A DNA stretch of 64,000 bases from Monoplex corrugatus (lineage: Eukaryota; Mollusca; Gastropoda; Littorinimorpha; Ranellidae). Below are positions 47,262 through 58,870 of the stretch, piece by piece. The translations under genes were made by a program, and so were the position numbers. The notes under the pieces were generated by a model. The model had not been told where the DNA came from. It did no database searches and saw nothing but the letters and a program-made list of their open reading frames with translations. Location of the stretch: assembly GCA_030674185.1 (NCBI GenBank), contig CM060307.1:44871181-44935180 (forward strand), in the 5' to 3' direction. Within the stretch, counting starts at the first letter, position 1; every line of letters starts with the position of its first letter.

Positions 47262-47510
47262 TACAAGACTAGAAAAAACATCAACAAGGTATGGCATTGA
47301 AATCAGTGCTGAGAAGACCAAGCTGATGACCAACCACACTACCACCATTACTACTGAAATAACTGTTCATGGATTGGAATTGGAAACTATTCAAAACTCG
47401 CTTACCTGGGATCCATCATTAGCAATGAGGGATCCAAACCAGAAATCCTCTTGAGGGTAGCAAGGACACTGAAACCTGTATGGAAGGACAAGATCACATA
47501 AACAGCACTA
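47262..47510 (+). mobile_element. LINE reverse transcriptase fragment, plus strand
   Basis: Plus-strand frames read STRYGIEISAEKTKLMTN (about 47280-47333) and ITVHGLELETI, and after a frameshift wording like YLGSIISNEGSKPEILLRVA. This is the RT palm/thumb segment 'xxxYGMEISAEKTKLMTN...YLGSIISDEGSKPEILxRIAQT'. It lies just downstream of dynein exon 6 on the opposite strand. Confidence 0.75.
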
Positions 47511-47552
47511 GTCAACAACAAAGAGGAAACTGTTCCTGATGACGGTACTCAC

Positions 47553-47767
47553 CTTGAGCATAGAGAAAAACAGGGAGTCTGGTTCATCGGACAAGTGATA
47601 GTTTTGCAGCAAGAGCCAGTTGCCACTCTGAATGCAGTCTTCCAAGGCCTGCCGGACCTCTGACCCTTGAGACCTGACCCCAAAGTTGATGATTCGAACC
47701 TTGCCCTCCATGCCCACTTCTCGGGCCAGGCGTTTCACTTCATGCACAGGGCTGATGTAGGGTTGAC
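47553..47767 (-). CDS. Dynein exon 6: AAA6 core, WLLLQNYHL
   Basis: The acceptor TACCTTGTGACAG is followed by GT, completing Gly from the G of exon 5; the donor is CTCAAG then GTGAGT, phase 0. It encodes QPYISPVHEVKRLAREVGME, then VRIINFGVRSQGSEVRQALE and SGNWLLLQNYHLSDEPD. The family order is SPGxDPxxxLxxxAxxxGxxxKxxxISLGQGQGPxAExxIxxAxxxGxWVLLQNCHLA. GQGQGP is lost, as expected for a degenerate AAA6. The frame is open further upstream (to about 47873), so an earlier acceptor could extend it, but only 47767 keeps phase with exon 5. Confidence 0.85.
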
Positions 47768-48061
47768 CTGTCACAAGGTATTTCAGCTGGTCAGCAGGAC
47801 TACTATACAACTGATATGATAACCCTCTGTCTCTCCTGTAATTCATTTCTCCCGCAGTAGTCCATAAGCACACTGTGAGAAGCTACTATGGTACAAGCAC
47901 AACCACTCAATACTCTCTCTCTCTCTCTTTCAACACTACAACACTGTAACATGTCACATGCAACACTGACTGTTTGTCTCAAGAAGCTGGGAGAACAATC
48001 TTCCAAAACAAAGTAATGACCTAAACACTGCTGTAACAAAAAATGTAAAACAACATTTCAT

Positions 48062-48335
48062 GAAATAAATCTTTCCAGAAACACAAGTGTTTCAAACAGA
48101 CTGGAGACTGAATGATATCTGGTATTTTTATTACTCTTGGTGAAAAAAAGATGACAGTTTTCAGGTTTTAATCAGATGGTCATGATTTTCATATGAAATA
48201 AATCTTTCCAGAAACACAAGTGTTTCAAACAGACTGGAGACTGAATTGAATGATATCTGGTATTTTTATTACTCTTGGTGAAAAAAAGATGACAGTTTTC
48301 AGGTTTTAATCAGATGGTCATGATTTTCATTTTGA
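48062..48335. repeat. Tandem duplication of about 135 bp
   Basis: ATAAATCTTTCCAGAAACAC starts both copies (about 48065 and 48200). The second copy differs by an extra GAATT. Bases 48340-48450 hold a further 57-bp duplication (ACCCTATGTCATATTCA). Confidence 0.9.
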
Positions 48336-48599
48336 TACAAAGATGAACCCTATGTCATATTCATAATGTTCATCTCCGTAACACAACTTAAGAAGATGAA
48401 AACCCTATGTCATATTCAAAATGTTCATCTCTGTAACACAACTTAAGAAGATGACATTTGTTTAATCTTCAACTGTCAGCCTTTTGATTATTATAATGTT
48501 ATACTTTACTTTGATTACAGCCAAGCCGACCACACAACAGCCATTCACTGAGTCAGGGTTGTAAGTATGTCACAAAACCAGACTGACAGATTCTTCCTT

Positions 48600-48965
48600 C
48601 AATTCCTTCAAAATAACGACCTTCTGAGATATTTAAGAGCATCAGTCTTTGGTCCAGTGCTTTAAACACCTGCCTAAGGTGCGAAAAAAAACAAAAAAAC
48701 AAAAGAAACCAGTTCAAATCACGGAGTGGCCAGGGATTTTCTTCCCTTCTCAATTAGTCCTACATCTTAAGTGGTAGCCTAGGTGCTAGTCTTCTGGGTG
48801 TGACAGTAAACCAAGTCTCATGTGCAGCACATGCTTGGTGCACATTAAAGATTCCACACCAACAAAGGAGTTGTCCATAGCAAAATTCCACAGAAAAATC
48901 CACTGTTAAGGCAAACAAATAGACATGCATACATAAAATAGCAGGAAGAGCAGCCAAAATTTAAC
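48600..48965 (+). mobile_element. tRNA-derived SINE
   Basis: A tRNA-like head with A-rich interruption (GGTCCAGTGCTTTAAACACC, later CCAGTTCAAATCACGG as B box) is followed by GAGTGGCCAGGGATTTTCTT, then GCACATGCTTGGTGCACATT and AAAGATTCCAC, and ACAAAGGAGTTGTCCATAGC with AAAATTCCACAGAAAAATCC. This matches my memory of a SINE body common in molluscs, which is one reason for the host suggestion. Ends are approximate. Confidence 0.6.
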
Positions 48966-49246
48966 ATGGTAAGTCCATTAGGACCAAAAAGAAATACATA
49001 CAAACGCAAAAGATGTTGAGAATTCTTCCTTCTTTATCTCAAGAACCAACCTTCAATCCACAGGACATCCCAACCATTCTGTTTAATTTTCTTTTACCTC
49101 TAAATGACCAAAAAAATATGAGATGATGAAAAGTCAGCCTTAAAAACTACAAGTCCCAAGTCCTAAGCCTATATAGCCACACTTACAATTAATAATAACC
49201 CAGAATGAGACTAACAAAGCTGTACTCTTTACTGCTTTTCATCACA

Positions 49247-49279
49247 CACACACGCACGCACGCACGCACGCACGCACGC

Positions 49280-49319
<40 letters not shown>
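49247..49319. repeat. Compound (CACG)n/(CA)n microsatellite
   Basis: CACGCACG tetramers change to pure CA repeats. Confidence 0.95.
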
Positions 49320-49320
<1 letters not shown>

Positions 49321-50104
49321 AAAAGTGTTTCTGCAAATAAATTCTGTACTATTTTTAAGGACAGAACTTTTTAAGATCGGACCACATGTCCAGCATACTT
49401 AAAAATAATGAATACCTAAGTTTAGATGGGGGAATGGCTTATTACTTGCATCACAACACGTAAAAACAGTCCAGTAAGGATTTCCATGTTGTATATCAAT
49501 AACTTTCAGTCAATATGGGTCAAACATTCATCGTAAGTCCACATGTTTAACTGAGACTGGTTTGTTTCAACACATGCTAAAACAAACCTTGTTTAAAAAA
49601 ACAGAGGAAATGAAATGGGAAATAATTACAATATCAGCAAGGGTTGACTACCTTTCTGTTGTTGCATTTTCTTTTGTTTTATTTGTTAATTTTGTTCCTT
49701 TGGATTGAGCGCTTGTCATTTTCATTTATTTGGTTTAGTTCACACAGTGCCCTTCAAACACTACAGATTAGCATTACTTACCTCAAGCAGCTCATTCATA
49801 TATCTATGACAACAGCTGAATACACACTGTAATGTTAGTCAGTGACACAAAAAAGCCAAACACACTGTGGGACAAAATAAAATCTTATTGCAGAAGCAAA
49901 TGAAACCACATTTTGTCTGATTCAACTGATTCAATAAAGTATATGTTTGTTCTGCTATGTCATTTTGTACAAAACCTGGTGATTGTGTTCTTTTTGTCTT
50001 TTACGTTTGCACAATAGCCCACTTAGCTGAAAACTGCTCCTCATTTAAGTACTTATTCTCTTTTTGTGGGTTTCTAGTTTCTAAAACAGGCCACTAGGTA
50101 TTTA
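49320..50104. other. Dynein intron sequence without recognised features
   Basis: AT-rich, no domain or defined repeat. Confidence 0.4.
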
Positions 50105-50290
50105 TCATCATCATCATCAAAAGCCTTGCCACATGGCGTTGACGATCATGGTCTTCCATATATATCTATCCCTTGTTGCTGCAAGCACATCTTCCACCCT
50201 CTCTGTCTTCAGCCACTCTGCAAGTCCGTCCAATATTTTTTCCCTGGGTCTGTCTGGTGCTCTCTTTCCCTCCAGCTTTCCTGTATTTAT
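50105..50290 (-). mobile_element. LINE 3' end fragment with (GAT)n tail
   Basis: The minus-strand frame reads GKLEGKRAPDRPREKILDGL, then AEWLKTERVEDVLAATRDRY and WKTMIVNAMWQGF, nearly the same as the end of the LINE at 52843-55745. It finishes in GATGATGATGATGATAAA. It is a severely 5'-truncated copy of that family. Confidence 0.85.
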
Positions 50291-50924
50291 ATCATCTATA
50301 AAATGAAATGTGTAAGAGCTCCTCAAATTTCTGAATAATGTATCAACTTTCAAGAGAAATACTCTGTGCAGAAAAAGTAGCAGTTGTGTCACCAACATCA
50401 GAATCAGAACATTTTGGGACTACAAACAAAATCTAAAGATCAGGAATTTTATAAAAGTTGCTCAAATTAAACACGTAACTAGACTATAAGTGTTTCAGTA
50501 AATAAATGATACTTCAACAGATTCCTATGTTGCATTCCTTTAAAAACAGGAAATGGTGCTTTCATGCCAGCCACAACTTCAGATGGTGAAATCTTGTGTT
50601 TTTCTCAAACTTGCACAAACACAAGAACACATTTTACCATTTCCAGTCACAGCTTTCCCCTGTAACCCTGAAATTAATAAAGAAAAAAAAACAGACATGT
50701 AAGTAAAGCATATTAAATCTACCCATCTGTCTGAGTGCTTTATGGAAATCAAAGCGTTTACTGACTGTCGCCAAAATAACAGATTACTTAAACAGATATA
50801 CATTGTTTTTGGCCTGAACAAAACCAATCTGTCTACAGAGAAGGAAAGATATATAAAAAAGAATATAACCTAACAAAAGAAAAGAAAAAGAGCACACACA
50901 CACACATGGAGACAGCACTGCAAA

Positions 50925-52330
50925 GTAAACTGCTTGCAGTTCCAGTACTGAAAAGTAAATTGGACAGCAGTTCCAGTACTGAAAAGTAAATTGGACAGCA
51001 GTTCCAGTTCTGAAAAGTAAATTGGACAGCAGTTCCAGTACTGAAAAGTAAACTGCTTGAAGTTCCAGTACTGAAAAGCAAATTGGACAGCAGTTCCAGT
51101 TCTGAAAAGTAAACTGCTTGAAGTTCCAGAACTGAAAAGCAAATTGGACTGCAGTTCCAGTTCTGAAAAGTAAACTGCTTGCAGTTCCAGCACTGAAAAG
51201 CAAATTGGACAGCAGTTCCAGTTCTGAAAAGTAAATTGGACAGCAGTTCCAGTACTGAAAAGTAAACTCCTTGAAGTTCCAGCACTGAAAAGCAAATTGG
51301 ACAGCAGTTCCAGTACTGAAAAGTAAATTGGACAGCAGTTCCAGTACTGAAAAGTAAACTGCTTGAAGTTCCAGCACTGAAAAGCAAATTGGACAGCAGT
51401 TCCAGTACTGAAAAGTAAACTGCTTGAAGTTCCAGTACTGAAAAGCAAATTGGACAGCAGTTCCAGTTCTGAAAAGTAAACTGCTTGAAGTTCCAGAACT
51501 GAAAAGCAAATTGGACAGCAGTTCCAGTTCTGAAAAGTAAACTGCCTGCAGTTCCAGAACTGAAAAGCAAATTGGACAGCAGTTCCAGTTCTGAAAAGCA
51601 AATTGGACAGCAGTTCCAGTTCTGAGAAGTAAACTGCTTGAAGTTCCAGCACTGAAAAGCAAATTGGACAGCAGTTCCAGTACTGAAAAGTAAATTGGAC
51701 AGCAGTTCCAGTACTGAAAAGTAAACTGCTTGAAGTTCCAGCACTGAAAAGCAAATTGGACAGCAGTTCCAGTACTGAAAAGTAAACTGCTTGAAGTTCC
51801 AGTACTGAAAAGCAAATTGGACAGCAGTTCCAGTACTGAAAAGTAAATTGGACAGCAGTTCCAGTATTGAAAAGTAAATTGGGCAGCAGTTCCAGTACTG
51901 AAAAGTAAATTGGGCAGCAGTTCCAGTACTGAAATACTGAAAAGTAAATTGGGCAGCAGTACCAGTATTGACAAGTAAATTGGGCAGCAGTACCAGTATT
52001 GACAAGTAAATTGGGCAGCAATACCAGTATCGACAAGTAAATTGGACAGGAGTTCCAGTATTGAAAAGTAAATTGGGCAGCAGTTTCAGTACTGAAAAGT
52101 AAATTGGGCAGCAGTTCCAGTATTGACAATAAATTGGATAGGAGTTCCAGTATTGAAAAGTAAATTGGGCAGCAGTTCCATTATTGACAAGTAAATTGGA
52201 CACGAGTTCCAGTATTGAAAAGTAAATTGGGCAGCAGTTCCAGTACTGAAAAGTAAATTGGGCAGCAGTTCCAGTACTGAAAAATATATTGGGCAGCAGT
52301 TCCAGTAATGAAAAATAAATTAGGCAGCAT
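50925..52330 (-). repeat. 31-bp minisatellite, about 45 copies
   Basis: The plus-strand unit is GTTCCAGTACTGAAAAGTAA followed by ATTGGACAGCA. A second type has ACTGCTTGAA in place of ATTGGACAGC. The two alternate in much of the 50.9-51.8 kb part, giving a 62-bp higher-order period. The 52.0-52.3 kb end uses GGGCAGCAG and TATTGACAAG variants. With a period not divisible by three and no stop in the minus-strand unit, all three minus frames stay open for 396-515 codons. These are repeat artefacts. The array ends about 300 bp from dynein exon 5. Confidence 0.97.
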
Positions 52331-52629
52331 GTATCAATAACAAAAGACAGGTGAGAGAGAGAGATGCAATTGCACCACAAAAGCCAAATGGTTTATATAA
52401 CTCATACAGTATATGTACATCTGCATCTCTTCCACTAGCTCTTGGTTCACACATGAAAATTTACTTAAAAGTTTGCATCCAACTGAAAAAGTAATTTGTA
52501 CCATTGATGTTTGTTTCCAAAAGTGATCATACAGACCTTGCTGATATCTCAGTAAATGATAATGAAACAATTAGGAAAATGAGCTGACAATAAGCATATT
52601 TTGTATGAGTTTATTTTGTTTGCACACAC

Positions 52630-52795
52630 CTTGGGTGGCCTCCCATGGGGGCCCCTGTAGCTCAGTGGGCAAAATGAAAATAGCTGGGGTGTACTGATCA
52701 GCACTGGTGTGCACCTCTCTGATGTTGTAGTGGTCTGCTGCAGTCACTGCACTGCCCAACTCAAAGGTCACAATGGCTTGTGTCAGTTCAGCCAT
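52630..52795 (-). CDS. Dynein exon 5: start of AAA6, PxIFxL segment
   Basis: Acceptor CCTTTGTTTTCAG, donor CCCAAG then GTGTGT; enters phase 0 and leaves one G. It encodes MAELTQAIVTFELGSAV, then HTSADQYTPAIFILPTELQG. The family order is RPDRVxxAxxxFVxxxLG...PLIFILSPGxDP. Here IFIL is kept but SPG is replaced by PTELQGPP, so the P-loop-like turn of AAA6 is missing. Confidence 0.78.
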
Positions 52796-53233
52796 CTGAA
52801 AACAAAGGAAATTAATCAAGTACTGTATATCTGTCACTTTCTTCATCATCATCAGGTGCCCTGCCACATGGTGTTGGCAATCATCGACTTCCATCTGTCT
52901 CTACCTCTTGTTGCCCCAAGCATCTCCTCGACCCTCCTCGTCTTCAGCCACTCTACAAGTCCGTCTAGCATTTTCTCCCTGGGTCTACCTGGTGCTCTCT
53001 TTCCCTCCAGCTTTCCCATTGTGACCAGGTGCTCCAAATCCCCTCCCTCATAAAATGGCCTATAAATGTTGCCTGTCTTTTCCTAATCTTCCTTATGAAT
53101 GATCTACTTGTGTCTGCCTCCATCAAGACTGTCTCGTTTGTTTTCTTTGCTGTCCATGGAACTCTCAACATTCTTCTTAGAAACCACATCTCAGTTGCCT
53201 CAGAACTCTCTTCCTGATGTTAATTGATACGCA

Positions 53234-54526
53234 TTAATTGGTAAGAATGCTTGTCATCTTCTTAAATGCTGTTTTGGCTTGGCCGATTCTGCTGGCTATT
53301 TCTGATGTGCATCTGCCGTCTGATGAAATAACCATTCCCAGGTATTTAATCCTATCAACCTGTGTCAAGGTTGTGCCATCTGCTGTTATTTTGCATGAGG
53401 GGATTTCATGTTTTTTACTGATCACCATGACTTCAGTCTTCCTGCTGTTTAGTTCCAACCCCTTATCTTTACTTTCTATTTCTAGTATATTCATTGAAGT
53501 CTTCCTGCTGTTTAGTTCCAACCCCTTATCTTTGCTTTCTATTTCTAGTATATTCATAAGGTTTTGTAGGTCCCTTTCATTTTCTGCAATTAGCACGGTG
53601 TCATCTGCATATCGAATGTTGTTTATCATTTTCCCTCCAACCTTTAATCCAGGGTCTTCTTCTAGGTTTCTCATGATGTTTTCGCTGTGAAGTGAAAACA
53701 GATCTGGTGACAAAACACAACCCTGTCTGACTCCTCTTGATGTTTTGGAAAGAGCTCACATCATTTTCTATTCTCATTGCAGCTGTTTGTTCCCAGTACA
53801 TATTTCTGATTATTCGTAGATCTTTTCCATCAACATTGAGTCTCTCCAATTGGTTGATCAATTCTTCATGTCTTACCCGATCGAAAACCTTGGTATAGTC
53901 AACAAAGCATAAATACAAATCCTTATTCATCTCAATTGATCTCTCTATGATAGTTCTTAGGATGTATATGGCATTAGTAGTTCCTTTCCCTTCCACAAAT
54001 CCACACTGTTCTTCTGCTATTTCTCTTTTGATTCTATTCCTTGTTCTCATCATGATTATTCTTAAGAGAATTTTTGTTACATGACTCATCAAACTGATTG
54101 TGCGATGGAGTTCACATTCTATAGCCCTTGTCTTCCTTGGAAGTGCAATGAAAATTGATTTTGACATATCTTTGGGGATTTTTCCAGTGTCGTAGATTTC
54201 ATTAGGAGGACTGTTATTTTTTCTATGCCAAATTCCTCCAGGGCTTCAATCATCTCTGTAATAATGTTGTCTGGTCCTGGGGCTTTTCCTGGTTTCGTCT
54301 TTTTCAGTGCTGCTCTAACTTCATCTTTCATTATGTGTGGTCCTTCAAAGTTCTTTTTCATAATGTGTTCGTTTCTGTCATCTTCAAAAAGGTCTTTAAT
54401 GTATTCTCCCCATCTGTCTAATATTTTGTCTTTTTCCCTGATAAGCATGCCATCTTTCGATTTTAAGCAACCAGTTGATGTGCATGTATTTTTCCTGTGG
54501 ACAATTTCTTCAATTCGTCTGTACAT
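53234..54526 (-). pseudogene. LINE reverse transcriptase, broken into frames
   Basis: Pieces in order: VRAALKKTKPGKAPGPDNII (fingers), KREIAEEQCGFVEGKGTTNA (54040-53980; consensus xxxQxGFRxGRxTxDA), LYLCFVDYTKVFDRVRHEEL (palm, first catalytic Asp, FVDY), a frameshift near 53730, then SPDLFSLHSENIM, NNIRYADDTVLIAENERDLQ (YADD box) and IKYLGMVISSDGRCTSEIAS (thumb). A 63-bp in-frame duplication repeats NILEIESKDKGLELNSRKT (53438-53563). Not functional as it stands. Confidence 0.88.
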
Positions 54527-54605
54527 ACCCTGAGGATCCGTTTTGTGTTGGTCTTCTATTTCTTTGCATTTTGTTTTGAGCCAAGCTTCCTTAGCTTCAT
54601 TGCAC

Positions 54606-55730
54606 CTATTCCTGATTTCTTTTGTTTATCTTCCTGTATATCTCCATCTCCTCGTTTCTTTTTGCCTTCCTCCTTTCCTCCATCAAGCCCAAAATTTCAT
54701 TAGTCATCCAACTCTTTTTTGCTTTTCTATCTGCCTTACCAGTAGGGATTTCTCCACAAGCTTCATTTATCGAATTTCTCAACTTTGTCCATTGTTCCTC
54801 ACTGTCACCAACGTCTTCCAGAGCACTGAATTTGTTCTGAACATGTACATTAAATCTTTTATATATCAGGCCATCTGTCTTTAAGAGTCCAAGATTTAGT
54901 TTGATGTTACTTTTGGTCCGTTTCCTTTTCCTTGGTTTCAGCCTAAATCTTCCCACTACAGGATTGTGGTCACTGTTGCAGTCTCCACATGGTAGTGTTT
55001 TTGCTGACAGTAAAGAATTTCTAAATCTTTTGTTGATCAGAATGTAGTCAATCTGATTTCTGGTATTATCTCCTGGACTCATCCAAGTCCATTTTCTTCT
55101 ATTAGGCTGCTCAAACCAGGTGTTTCCTACTATGAACTCATTCATCTGTACCCATTCTACAAGTTTCCCTCCCCTTTCATTTTGTGTACCAAGGCCATGA
55201 GGTCCAACTATATCCTCCACCCTATCCTGTCCCACTTTAGCATTAAAATCTCCCATTATGAGTGTAACTTCTTGTGATTTACATTGGACCTTGGCCATCT
55301 CTAATACTTTGTAGAAGTTGTTGATGTCTTCCTGAGTGCTTGCGGATGTTGGTGCATGCACCTGAATGATGTTGATATCAAATGGTTTGCCTCCCAATTT
55401 AACCAGCAAAACTCTGTCGGATACAGCCCAGTATCCCTTAACTGCTTTTGATTTGTCTTTGTCCATTATGATGCCTACTCCTCTTTCATGTGAATTACCA
55501 CCAGAGTATATCACTGTGTATTCTCCTGATGTTATCATGCCTGCCCCCTTCCATCTCACTTCCCCTAGTCCTAAAATACTAATGTTAAGCCTTTCCATCT
55601 CCATTTTGATGTTGTCTAATTTTACCCTCTGCAACAGTGTCCTGATGTTCCATGTTGCTATTTTGGTGTTTTTGAGTATGAGTTTGGGTTTGGGTTTGGT
55701 CGCAGTAGCTGGCTGACGGTCTGGTGTCAC
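54606..55730 (-). CDS. LINE apurinic-type endonuclease, open frame
   Basis: The frame is intact for 374 codons. Motifs in order: NTKIATWNIRTLLQ (metal-binding Asn), ILGLGEVRWKG (catalytic Glu), IQVHAPTSAS, LIMGDFNAKVG (GDFNAK), TWMSPGDNTRNQIDYILIN (IDYI) and GDCNSDHNPVVGRF (SDH catalytic pair). All expected APE-type residues are present. The enzyme nicks target DNA to prime reverse transcription. The frame ends in a basic region (AKKSWMTNEILGLMEERRKA) where the RT would continue but for a frameshift. Confidence 0.92.
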   Translation of the reverse strand: MTPDRQPATATKPKPKLILKNTKIATWNIRTLLQRVKLDNIKMEMERLNISILGLGEVRWKGAGMITSGEYTVIYSGGNSHERGVGIIMDKDKSKAVKGYWAVSDRVLLVKLGGKPFDINIIQVHAPTSASTQEDINNFYKVLEMAKVQCKSQEVTLIMGDFNAKVGQDRVEDIVGPHGLGTQNERGGKLVEWVQMNEFIVGNTWFEQPNRRKWTWMSPGDNTRNQIDYILINKRFRNSLLSAKTLPCGDCNSDHNPVVGRFRLKPRKRKRTKSNIKLNLGLLKTDGLIYKRFNVHVQNKFSALEDVGDSEEQWTKLRNSINEACGEIPTGKADRKAKKSWMTNEILGLMEERRKAKRNEEMEIYRKINKRNQE

Positions 55731-56219
55731 TTGCGCCGCATGACAGTCCCTACCGGATGAATTTTACGTCGTTATCTTCAATTTCCCTTTGTTTGTCCAT
55801 CACTTTCTTACTGACTGATAATTCATCTGAAAACTAGTTTGGAACTGTTTTATTGAAATACTGCACAGTTAAGTTCTGAGCACAATGTTTCTGATAAGAA
55901 GATCAGGACAATAAAGCTGTATATCAACATGTCAATCCACGATTTAACCTTCTGATTCCGTCACCCTAACCACCAACTGCAAAAACTTAACCCTTTGACT
56001 CCCTCACACTATCCACCACTTTTCTGCAGGAAGCTGGTGGATAGGGTGGGGCAGTCAAAAGGTTAAGATTTTGCTTTGCTAGCATGATTGACAATGCAGG
56101 ATGCTGGTGGACAGGGTGTAAGAGTCAAAGGACTAAAATGGTGAAAATCCTGTCTGAATAAATAATGCACCTATCACAACAGACTATGCTGCCTGACACA
56201 TTACTGATCTTTTCAACCA

Positions 56220-56606
56220 TTACAAATAAACAAACACATAACAATACTTTTTTCTACCATCTGTACAGAAAGGGCCAACTGAAAGAGAATAATCATCACC
56301 AGACTGGAATCTGACATGGACAATCTGTGTAGAAACATCCATCTGAAAGAGAAAACTGTCACCAAACCGGATTATGACACTGACACTGACACCTCTTTTG
56401 AACATGGAAAAGTTAGGATCACTAGAAAGTGCTTGCTCTGTAAAGCCAAGCTTAGGACTGTGCCAAAATAAGAGACGATGGTTAAACATCTTCCACAGCT
56501 TAGCTACATACTCTCTTTTGTAGTCTGAAACAAAAACTGCTGTCTTTGTCTTTTTTGAACACACTGTCTGCCCTACTGCTTTCACATCATCAGTAGTCAT
56601 CTTCAC
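56220..56606 (-). other. Unrecognised 128-codon frame
   Basis: The minus-strand frame from ATG 56606 (MKMTTDDVKAVGQTVCSKKT, ... RVSVSVIIRF-like middle, VSTQIVHVRFQSGDDYSLSV) has a protein-like composition but no domain I recognise. It lies in the dynein intron between exons 4 and 5; those two join perfectly without it. A repeat-derived ORF or chance frame is most likely. Confidence 0.3.
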
Positions 56607-56652
56607 TACACATGTATTTCATTATTCACAGGGCAGACATCAAATAATCACA

Positions 56653-57061
<409 letters not shown>

Positions 57062-57062
<1 letters not shown>

Positions 57063-57700
57063 CCACTTCTGTAAGTTTATGTACAAAAATGTACCTGCAA
57101 GATTTCCTGATTGTTTATGGATGACCTGTGGACAAATCTTTATGAAGTGAGACCCTCCAGAAAATATCTAATACATGAATTTAATTGGTATAACCCTACA
57201 TTATTTGGGTCACAGCAATCAGATATGAAATGTTTCAGCAATGATTGTTCTACAATTTCTTGGTGATTTGTTTAATCAAATTTGACTGTAAAATTTATAA
57301 TGACTGGTTAAACTCTACAAAGATCACATCAGATAAATATCAAAAGATTGTGGGAAAAGAATATATTCCTCATAAACTGCTTTGTTTTCGTTCCTTTCTT
57401 CTGACATTTCTAGCAACCTTTCCCAGTTATGTATCCGTGACTGGAACAAATCCATGACTGATTCTAAGTTGGAAAACAATTCCATCACCAAATGGATGAC
57501 AAACTGCTGACACAATTCCTAATTGGGCAGGCTACAGATAAACACACACATCTAACAAAATTAAAGTCCCCTGCCTCAATTCCCACTCCACACAAGCACT
57601 ATGTCCCAAACTACCACTCCCTTCACTTTGAACATGAACATACTTTCAAACGCACAAAGAAGGTTTCAGCCAAACCATATTCTGATAATGTCAGTACACA
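57062..57700. other. Dynein intron sequence without recognised features
   Basis: AT-rich; no gene seen. Confidence 0.4.
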
Positions 57701-58793
57701 TGTAGCCGTGCACACCCAATGGCGTGTAGCAGACGTCTTTTCTTCTCAAAAGATTTTGAGTACAGTTAACTCCCTTGGTTCAGCGATTCTCAAAAATATT
57801 AGGAAATTCTATTATTTAAACCCTTAAAAGTTAAGAAATGAATAACTTGTGCACTCTAATTCAGCAGAAAAGTATGTATTTCTTGTAGGAAATGTCCTCG
57901 AGGCGAAGTTTCCCCTCATTTGCCTGAAATCAATAATTTTGTTGTCCAATCGTTCGGTACTATTCAAATTTCCGACTAGTGAGCCGTGATGATGATCGGA
58001 AATTTGTATAATAATGAAATAAATTGTGGAAATTTTAAGATCGCGATTAGAATGTTGGTATTCTAATCTTTCATTTGGACTACATCACACCTTTAATCAT
58101 TAGATATTAAGCTTGCATTAAAGAAAGTTCAGGCCAAGTCAAAGTGCGACAAACCGCCAAAATGACCGCCATCTTGCCGGGATGTAGAATCGAATTCTTA
58201 ATATTTAAAATCTGACTTAGAATACATAATTACATTTACCTTTTTGCTCCTTTTATAAACAGAAATGATACTGCAATGAAATATTGCTAACCAGTAAAGT
58301 ATTAGAAGAGATCTTGGCATTCCGTATTGTGGTCGAACTATGCGTGTCCAAATTAGGATCATTTGTGTTTTCTATTGCCTGTTCACCGATCTATTTCTGC
58401 ACCGAGAGATTGATTTACCTATTCAAAGTATGTCCACATAAACTTATCGATCATCATGTATTCACTCATTTGTTTGATATTTTTCATGGACTAATATTGA
58501 TTGATTAAATACGTAAAAATACGGCTAAAATCCCTTTCAGCAGAGTGTAAACATTGACTTAAATCACTTATAGTTTCGATCTGTGTGAATGTTGTGCAAA
58601 ATGATGTAGAATACAACAATCTGTAAGCTTTGTAGAATTTTCTGATATATGATATGTTGGTATTTGTTATGTGGACCGCAAGATAAGCACCGCTGAGCTT
58701 GCTCGAAGAAACACAAATCTGGCCCCTAAGGGGTTCCAGAGAGTTGTTTTGCCTGCGGGCTCACGGTGCGGTCAATGCGGTTCACATGCGGAG

Positions 58794-58800
58794 TATATAA
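58794..58800 (+). promoter_or_regulatory. LTR TATA box
   Basis: TATATAA in GGAGTATATAAGCGG, conserved in all three copies of the family in this window. Confidence 0.6.
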
Positions 58801-58864
58801 GCGGATGAGTGCGAGTGCCATGTATGCCTTTCTCCTCTGGTCTGGTCTTGAACGGTTGGGTCAG

Positions 58865-58870
58865 AATAAA
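58865..58870 (+). promoter_or_regulatory. LTR poly(A) signal
   Basis: AATAAA 71 bp downstream of the TATA box, conserved in all three LTR copies, consistent with a short R region. Confidence 0.55.

Larger units (their letters stand above)
52843..55745 (-). mobile_element. Nearly full-length endonuclease/RT LINE (RTE- or CFDP2-like)
   Basis: On the minus strand a 374-codon endonuclease frame (55730-54606) is followed by RT pieces in shifted frames (54526-53234), then the C-terminal GKLEGKRAPGRPREKMLDGL block (about 53020-52860) and a TGATGATGATGA tail. Length (2.9 kb) and order suggest a full-length or nearly full-length copy with a few frameshifts. It lies in the dynein intron between exons 4 and 5, in the same orientation as the gene. 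Confidence 0.92.

Noticed and set aside
50925..52330. CRISPR-like array (31-bp repeat)
   Set aside because: There are no unique spacers; the units are directly adjacent, and this is an animal genome.
50784..52380. Large repeat proteins (396, 419 and 515 codons)
   Set aside because: All three minus frames are open because a 31-bp unit lacks stops; there is no start context, splice structure or conserved frame.
52645..52670. tRNA or SINE A box (TAGCTCAGTGG) on the plus strand
   Set aside because: It lies inside dynein exon 5 as the antisense of PTELQG. No B box or cloverleaf follows.
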